NCBI GenBank assembly: GCA_022225965.2
Contig: JAKJXP020000193.1
Location: forward strand, 1-35,457
Direction of reading: 5' to 3'
Length of the DNA: 35,457 nucleotides
From: Diatrype stigma
Lineage: Eukaryota > Ascomycota > Sordariomycetes > Xylariales > Diatrypaceae
Positions 29,504-35,457 of this stretch are shown piece by piece; the stretch's first letter is position 1; every line of letters begins with the position of its first letter. The position numbers and the translations under genes are program-made. The notes beneath the pieces are model-generated. The model searched no databases. It was not told where the DNA came from and saw nothing but the letters and a program-made list of their open reading frames with translations.

Positions 29504-32399
29504 ATGTTTCGACAAAGGTGGGTGATAGTCCCAATCCCAGCACATTGCGAACGAGGGCAGCACCAGCCACTCCAACGCAGATCCCCTCCCCCCCCAACTC
29601 CAGCTTGTCCAGCATATATCCAGCATATCTTCACACTCACGTCGGCGCATTTCCTCTGGCATGGTCTACAAATTGTTTGTTTGGCTAACCCATTTTACTC
29701 ATCTCAAGAACCAGTTCGCACAAACCCGGCGATGAACTCATTGCCAACTTCCGACAACAATTCCCTGAGGTCGCAGTGCCTGCGTCCTCTGGCTCGGCTA
29801 CACATGACACCTTAACAGCAGCCGAGCACCCAGCCCTCGTAGCGCCAACCACACAACACCCGTATGTCAACCCCTATTTCCTCCTACTCACATTGCCCTC
29901 AACGCACTTTTGTTTCCATGAGTTACGTCGGTAGCTTTATGATATGGAATTACTGCGCTATGGCTTGCTCTTGTGTGAGGCTGTATTAGTTCTCACTCGT
30001 GACAAGCGCGGGGTACTTCCGCTTAGCTACCGTCGTCAGAACAAGCAACTCATCCCCATCCACGATCTCATGCTCATATCCACGAGACTATTCAAACTCG
30101 AGAGTAGGTATTCCGGGAGGCTGACATGGACCATAGAAGCCAAGCAGCCAGTCAAGTAGTTTTTACAGATCAAGACCCGACGCCCAGGGCCACCGCGGAG
30201 CAATGGAGATTCACACCTTCACTACTTGACCCTCACAACTTCGGCTTCAACACTGGCTTCACAAACCAACCGCCAGGCTATTATACGCCTACGCCTGGAG
30301 GGACAAACACGCTCTACCATTCACAGGCAGGCGACTTGCACACACCAACCATGGGTTTAGGGATGGGATTAGGCACTCCATTATCTCTTCCTACGAGCGA
30401 AGGCGCGGCTATAAGCGCAGCACCAACTATGATGGACCTTTCCCAGTTTCAACCCGGCATACCACCGCACCAGTTCCAACAACAGCCATTCAACCCGTTC
30501 CTCCAGCCTACTCCACCACAAGCGTCGTTTGCGCCCTCGTCGTTCGTGCACCATGACACTGGATACGAGACGATGGAGCACGACGGCTCGCCCCTGGACT
30601 CAGATCACAGCGATGGTCGTTTGGGCTCCTTAGATGCGACTTTCCATTCGCAGTCGCCGCCAATGATGGGATTTCAATCTCACCGATTTGGCCTCTCTAT
30701 GAACAACGCACTTCCTCCTACGGCCGAGAAGTTTCGCTTCAACTCGACCCTGAACGCGCCTACTGCTATGATTAGACAGGCGGATGAGATCCCCGTGACT
30801 TACCTTAACAAGGGACAGGCATACCAACTGTCCATTAGAGACTCTTCCGCTACCGTGCCTATCACTCCCGGAACGAGATACCGAACCTTCGTACGAATCT
30901 CTTTCGAGGACGATCAACAACGACAGAAGCCCGGGGGTTGTTGGAGTCTATGGAAAGAGGGTCGAGGTACTAATGAAGCGCATCAACGTGGAGGAAAGCT
31001 ACAGGCCGTCGAGTATGTTGAGGCTAGTCAACCCACCGAAGGTGACGACAAGCGGACGCGTGTCGAACTAGAAACTGCCTCGTTTGATGGCTTCTCTGTT
31101 GTCTGGACACCCGGGGTCAACGGTGCTCCAGAATGCAGCGTCGCTGTTCGTTTCAACTTCCTCTCAACGGACTTCAGCCACTCCAAGGGCGTCAAAGGTA
31201 TACCAGTGCGGCTTTGCGCTAAAACCACCCAACTGTCACAGGACGACTCGTCACCAGTCGCCGACACAACACCAGAGATATGCTACTGCAAGGTCAAGCT
31301 CTTCAGAGATCACGGAGCCGAGCGGAAACTTTCCAACGACGTTGCACATGTGAAGAAGTCGATTGACAAGATCAAGCAGCAGATTACGCAAGCTGAGAGC
31401 GGGTTGAAAGATTTCGGTAAAAGGAAGCGAGGCTTGGCCTCACAAACCAAGATGCAAGATCACTCACGGCCAGGGAAAGTACCGAAACACAAAAGAACAT
31501 GGTCTATGTCGTCTACGAGTTCAGCAGATGGTGGTAATGGCGGAGGTCCTTCCCGTGCGCCGATCGAGGAAGATTTACATTTCAAACTACAGGCACTTCA
31601 GGACATGTTCAGCAGCACACGCCCCGTCAGCATTCTATACCTTCGAGGGGATGAGCTGGACGACCCCGACCTACATCCGGTCAGCCTACCAGGCGAGCCT
31701 ACTGACCTAACAAAAGTAGAGACCAAGGATTCCACGACCTCGCGTCTACGGAGTGAACGGAATTCCGTGACCGGGTCGTCTCTGGTCTCCCCTTCTCCTA
31801 GCTCCATGTCGCTACAGTCACTCCCATCCGCTACTGGTGGAGCATCACGGTGGGTTGATGTTCGAAGCGGCGATCGATCCCCGCCACGGCAACCCCAGGA
31901 TCAAGTCACCAAAGTTCCCAAGACCCGCAAGACAGGAGAAGATGGGAACTTGAGCGGCTGGATTGAAGCGCTGGGTGTCGATCCCTCCTACAGGCCACCT
32001 CCTGAAAGACCCGTGAAACCCGTTGCTTGCTTCTACATTGTTCGGCCAACACCTAATGCTGGCAAGCGAGAGCTGCACCGGGCTGTCTACCTCTCCCAGC
32101 GGAACATGGCCGAGTTCATCTCCCGAATCTCTGCGAAATGGGGACTAGATCCAACGGCGGTCATACGTGCTGTGCACGTTCTAGACAGCGGGCTTGAGGT
32201 CGAGATGGACGACGATGTGATCCGTGAACTGTCCGAAGGCCAGAACATGGCCCTTGAGATATCCGAGGTCGAGCGCAACATCCCGCAGCTGAAACGCGAA
32301 TGGGAAATGGCCGTCGATGACATCCCCGAGGCGGACAGAGAATCGACCCATAGCGCGTTCCGCACGGCGACGGGTTATGAACTACGACTTAGATTCTAA
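29504..32399 (+). CDS. Grainyhead/CP2-family transcription factor (807 aa, three exons)
   Basis: Proposed exons are 29504-29517, 29715-29861 and 30137-32399, which sum to exactly 808 codons. The long third exon alone is open from 30126, but that ATG lies between a branch point and its acceptor (see introns). Residues 1-250 are Pro/Gln/Ser-rich (activation-type, disordered). The CP2 DNA-binding domain covers about 251-485: it starts EKFRFNSTLNAPTAMI, continues VTYLNKGQAYQLSIRDS and SHSKGVKGIPVRLCAKT, and ends KLFRDHGAERKLSNDVAHVK. These are hallmark blocks shared with animal Grainyhead proteins. Basic stretches GKRKRG and KHKR (about 481-507) may be nuclear signals. A C-terminal ubiquitin-like fold of the type used for CP2 dimerisation fits about 684-765 (ACFYIVRPTP to ALEISE). 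It is expected to act in the nucleus. In Neurospora crassa the relative CSP-2 governs conidial separation and cell-wall remodelling, so a similar role is inferred. The frame is intact with no RIP damage. Confidence 0.93.
29518..29714 (+). other. CP2 gene intron 1 (predicted)
   Basis: Donor GTGGGT at 29518, branch point CTAAC at 29685-29689, and acceptor CCAG ending at 29714. The 14-nt first exon encodes MFRQ plus two bases; splicing continues into SSHKPGDELIANFRQQFPEV. A second possible acceptor, CAAG ending at 29708, is in the same phase and would give MFRQRTSSHKP. The donor is slightly off the GTRAGT consensus. Confidence 0.65.
29862..30136 (+). other. CP2 gene intron 2 (predicted)
   Basis: Canonical donor GTATGT at 29862, branch point CTGAC at about 30121-30125, and acceptor ATAG ending at 30136. 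The intron is 275 nt. Phase 2 on the left (CC) joins an A on the right to give Pro, then SQAASQVVFTDQD in the main frame. The open frame at 29944-30159 and the ATG at 30126 are both intronic. Confidence 0.8.
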
Positions 32400-32470
32400 T
32401 TTCAAACGAATGACGACGAATACCCCCATCGGATGTTATAAGAGATATAATATATAGATATGGCCTAAGG
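32400..32470 (+). terminator. AT-rich 3' end region of the CP2 gene
   Basis: An AT-rich stretch with TATAAGAGATATAATATATA (32436-32455) begins about 35 bases after the stop codon. Such TA-rich efficiency elements are usual near fungal polyadenylation sites. The exact cleavage site cannot be told. Confidence 0.4.
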
Positions 32471-34160
32471 GGACTTTTTTTCCACATCACACCTGCCGCC
32501 GGGTCACCTAATGATTGCAATTGCGCACTGTCCCAGACGGCGGAACGGCTCCTTTGTTATTCGGCGTTTTAGGAGGCGGGAACTACAAAGATACCACTCC
32601 CTTCACGGGTAGCAATGTTTACTTCGTTCCTTTAGGCATTCGGGCATGCAGGTACAGCCTTCGATATCCCTACTGATGAAACAATTTCTGGAGATGAATG
32701 ACGCGGAGGCTTGTTTGGCCGCGGGCTATTTGGTATCTGCTATTACGACAATCATTGGACATACGCTTGGGTCTGTCTTGTCTTATTTGGGGCCATGTTT
32801 CACCAATAGAGACTGAAAGAAAAAGAACGGCATTGTTTTGTGAGTTGGATGGTATATGGGGAACAACAAATGATACCCGCAACGAGTCTTGATTTTAGCT
32901 ATTGTTCATCTTCTTGTAGGACACAACTACCGTCCTGTCCTCCTGTACCGTACACGGTTTTCTTCAAATCGAGTAAACAGTTAACTACCTAGTATTATTG
33001 TTATATTTTGTACCTAATCCTCGATGGCAAAGCCCTTATGGCCTGCCTGACTACCCAGGGGCATTTGTCTTATACACTACGGGAGACATAGTATTAACGA
33101 TCACTAATGAAGAGGACTTCTGATAGGTCATATGGGCAGTAACAACCCACCCATCTCTTGTGATTAGTTATGTGATATAATTTCCTTCCTCTTTTACTAC
33201 GACTGTTTTTAATGAAGCCCAAAGGGGAAGAACAGGAGGGGGGAAAGAGCTGTGATCGAAGATTAGAAGGATGATGCACAATTTCGCCTAAGCAAGCCAT
33301 ATATGATATTACTTCGGTAGCAGAAAAGAATCTCCAAAAAGGCGGCATAGCATGATCCTGCAAGCGCGGAGAGTGAGACGCCGGCCTTGGCCATCGTGCG
33401 ACAGACACCCATGGCCCCGGCGGCGTCGCAGGCCCCGGCCGACAATCTGCGGGAAATAAGAGTGCGCTACCTTACTCGCGGGGTATTGCCAACCTATGTA
33501 AGCAACTGACTGTTATCATCTCATTACCTCATCGTGGTAAATAGTTAAGAGATGAGTATTTGAGTCGATGTTGGAGGTTACAGGATAGTTAGTCACTATT
33601 GGGGAACAGGGAAGCATTAACCAAACAACAACAAAAACAGCCAGACGTCGAGATATACCCAAGTACTAGAAAGACACAGACGCAGAGAAGCAGAGGTAAA
33701 CAGATAGATCACCTAACCAAGTCGGTACATAATAAGACGGCACGGCACCTTGAGACGTTGAAACGTGTTGCTCATTGATTGCTACCACAAGAACCCAGCA
33801 GCCACAAGGTACTTTAATAACTGCCCTCCATATTTCTTGCCGTTGATCTTTAATCGAGGGCGCTACTAGCTTATAAGATGGGTCTCGGCTATATCGCACA
33901 TCTATTATAGGGAGGTAGGATGTAGGTACGTGCGTCTTTGTGAAGTTGGCGTTTTGCGGTCTATATTTCTGTACTCCGGTGCTGTAACTAGGTATTTGCG
34001 CCACTGTGGCTTAGTGAGGTGGTGCCCTTGAGGCCTGCATCCACACATAATAATACATACATGTATCTGTAAGTAGGTATGTAGTATTTGATCCCTTGTA
34101 ACCATTGACACAATCTAGAACCTCGAGAACTCATGATATACATATAACCGTGTTGCACGG
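32471..34160. other. intergenic region downstream of the CP2 gene
   Basis: Only short open frames without recognisable domains occur, for example minus 33094-33408 (104 codons) and minus 33666-34004 (112 codons). Part of it is probably CP2 3' untranslated sequence. No RNA gene or transposon relic was found. Confidence 0.45.
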
Positions 34161-34169
34161 GACTAGGGA

Positions 34170-34251
34170 CTTGGATCCGGGACACTGGCATTCCGTCGAA
34201 CCACCGACGTTGCAAACTGTCTAAGCTCTTACCAATGAGAACTAATACAAG
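34170..34251 (-). pseudogene. tRNA-like relic (or tRNA-derived SINE fragment)
   Basis: On the minus strand TAGTTCTCATTGGTAAGAGC resembles a tRNA D-arm/A box, with stem GTTC..GAGC. GGTCGGTGGTTCGA-like sequence (here CGTCGGTGGTTCGACGG) resembles a T-arm/B box about 40 bp on. Between them GTTTGCAAC could be an anticodon-arm remnant reminiscent of tRNA-Cys(GCA) or tRNA-Ala(TGC). The acceptor and T stems do not pair, so it is not a working tRNA gene. Confidence 0.35.
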
Positions 34252-35428
34252 AGTTACTCAACCAACGTGTGATAACTGATCCATTTCCTTCTCATCAACT
34301 CTCTGCGTCGTTGGAGAGCGGTGAGATGCCCAAGTGTGGCTCTCGGTATTATACCCATATACCCCGGTAGGAGAAAAGCTTAGATACATATTTGTAAGGA
34401 GTCGGCTTCGGCGCCCCTTCAGCGCATGATCCTGCGCGGAACCTTCTGTCCGGCCTCTCTCTTTCTCTCCACAGCATCGGTTGATAGGTACCTACATATA
34501 GATCCGTACCTATAGCTCTGACGTGCCAGCTATATAGTCTACATACCGGCCTAGCTTCCATTATCAGAACCCCAAACTCATGGCTGCGATCCTCCCATTT
34601 AACTATCATTGCCGTCTCTCCCCGCAACAAGGGAACCGGTGTGAAGTAGACTCTTACATATACTTATTATGTAGGTAGGTACATACCTAGGTGGTACCAA
34701 TGCAGAGTCTCACGATATGTGCTATATTATTATTAGGTATTATTTGCACGGCAGCTCAGTTGCTGGATTGGTAGCTAGCCGCACGCCTATTCGCTGCTGG
34801 GGGTCGGCGCGGGGGGGTAATGGAGGGGCTAGCGAGCGATGGGACCCAGTCAGAAGAGGGTGAAACGAAACAAAAGGACCACTTTCCCGCGTGCTCTTTC
34901 ATGCGTGCGGTTGAATATGTGGGTGAATCAGCGAGGTCCTTGTCACCGATCCGGAGCGAGTGTGATTTACCGCGCGCATGAATGGGGGCCCTTGACGTTA
35001 GGGTACTGTTATTATCATTGCTACCTATAGTGCCTGTATACTCTTCCTCAACCCATATCTTTTACTTCCCATTAGCCAATTGCCTCTTAACCCGACATAT
35101 TGACATAGGGCTTGCGCAATTCCCGGCGTTTCAGATTTGAGGGGTGTTACCGAGATTTCATCGAGATTGGGTATCAACCTCGGCCTACCAGCCCTAAATG
35201 ACAAACCACACACGCCCGCGGAGTTAACTACCACGTCGTCGTTTCGGTCGTCGTCCCTCTGGTCGTCGTGCGGATCCGACCCCATCGAATTCACCTGACT
35301 TCAGACGAATGACGTTTTGGTGGTGATGGTTTACAACGGCGAAGTGAGTCGGGAGGAGTCATCGTAGCCTGTGCAAGGGACAACAGAGAGGGACAGCAAA
35401 GAGAGGGACAGCGTGGGGGGAGAGGAGC
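34252..35428. other. intergenic region at the right end
   Basis: Contains TACCTAGGTA-type short palindromic iterations (about 34670-34697), a duplicated GAGAGGGACAGC (about 35387-35412) and chance open frames only, such as minus 35025-35294. No gene is supported. Confidence 0.45.
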
Positions 35429-35454
35429 GGGGGGGGGGGGGGGGGGGGGGGGGG
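35429..35454 (+). repeat. homopolymer run of 26 G at the sequence end
   Basis: Twenty-six consecutive G, then TAA, end the window. Long G runs are rare in fungal genomes and are typical where an assembly or sequencing read fails. It could be a contig end or a real G tract of uncertain length. Confidence 0.9.
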
Positions 35455-35457
35455 TAA

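Noticed and set aside
30126..30128. ATG at the head of the longest CP2 reading frame as the start codon
   Set aside because: It lies between a CTGAC branch point and an ATAG acceptor of a well-formed intron, and coding sequence upstream joins in phase.
29944..30159. 71-codon plus-strand open frame upstream of the CP2 main exon
   Set aside because: It falls almost wholly inside the predicted 275-nt intron and has no recognisable domain.

Overview
The window looks like nuclear DNA of a filamentous ascomycete (Pezizomycotina, probably a Sordariomycete). Four things support this: a large AT-rich block with the CpA/TpG-to-TpA signature of repeat-induced point mutation (RIP), degraded Ty3/gypsy and Tad1-like retroelements inside it, short GT..AG introns with CTRAC branch points, and one clear gene for a fungal Grainyhead/CP2 transcription factor. 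No rRNA gene, CRISPR array or bacterial-style operon was seen.

Layout. (1) About 1-15,750 is an AT-rich, RIP-mutated repeat block. Its oldest recognisable part is a plus-strand Tad1-like LINE (ORF1 and endonuclease at about 1.1-4.08 kb; reverse transcriptase to C-terminal zinc finger at about 11.6-14.69 kb). It was split by a complete but dead Ty3/gypsy element at 4089-11589 in minus orientation, with 151-bp LTRs and a perfect 5-bp target duplication GAAAT. Two less mutated islands lie in the block: a TIR element at 137-957 beside an 85-bp hairpin, and a pair of 110-bp direct repeats at 2864-3343 enclosing a Pol III B-box-like sequence. A 22-bp minisatellite follows the LINE. (2) About 15,800-19,700 has ordinary base composition but holds three broken genes: a minus-strand conserved-looking fungal protein with four frameshifts, a plus-strand secreted M35/aspzincin-like protease relic, and a minus-strand relic whose two internal stops are both TAA. 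(3) About 19,700-29,000 is gene-poor, with microsatellites, minisatellites and a few hairpins. (4) 29,504-32,399 is the only gene I consider intact. It is a CP2/Grainyhead factor, best read as three exons giving 807 residues, so the ATG at the head of its longest open frame (30126) lies inside an intron. (5) 32,400-35,457 is intergenic, with a tRNA-like relic and a run of 26 G at the very end, probably an assembly limit.

The genes do not form a pathway or cluster. The picture is an AT-rich repeat block, a decaying flank and a conserved regulatory gene beyond a long non-coding stretch. I found no convincing new biological system. The most useful observations are the CP2 start correction, the nested retroelements with RIP-hit motif residues, the transition-only repeat pair, and possible RIP leakage into the flank.
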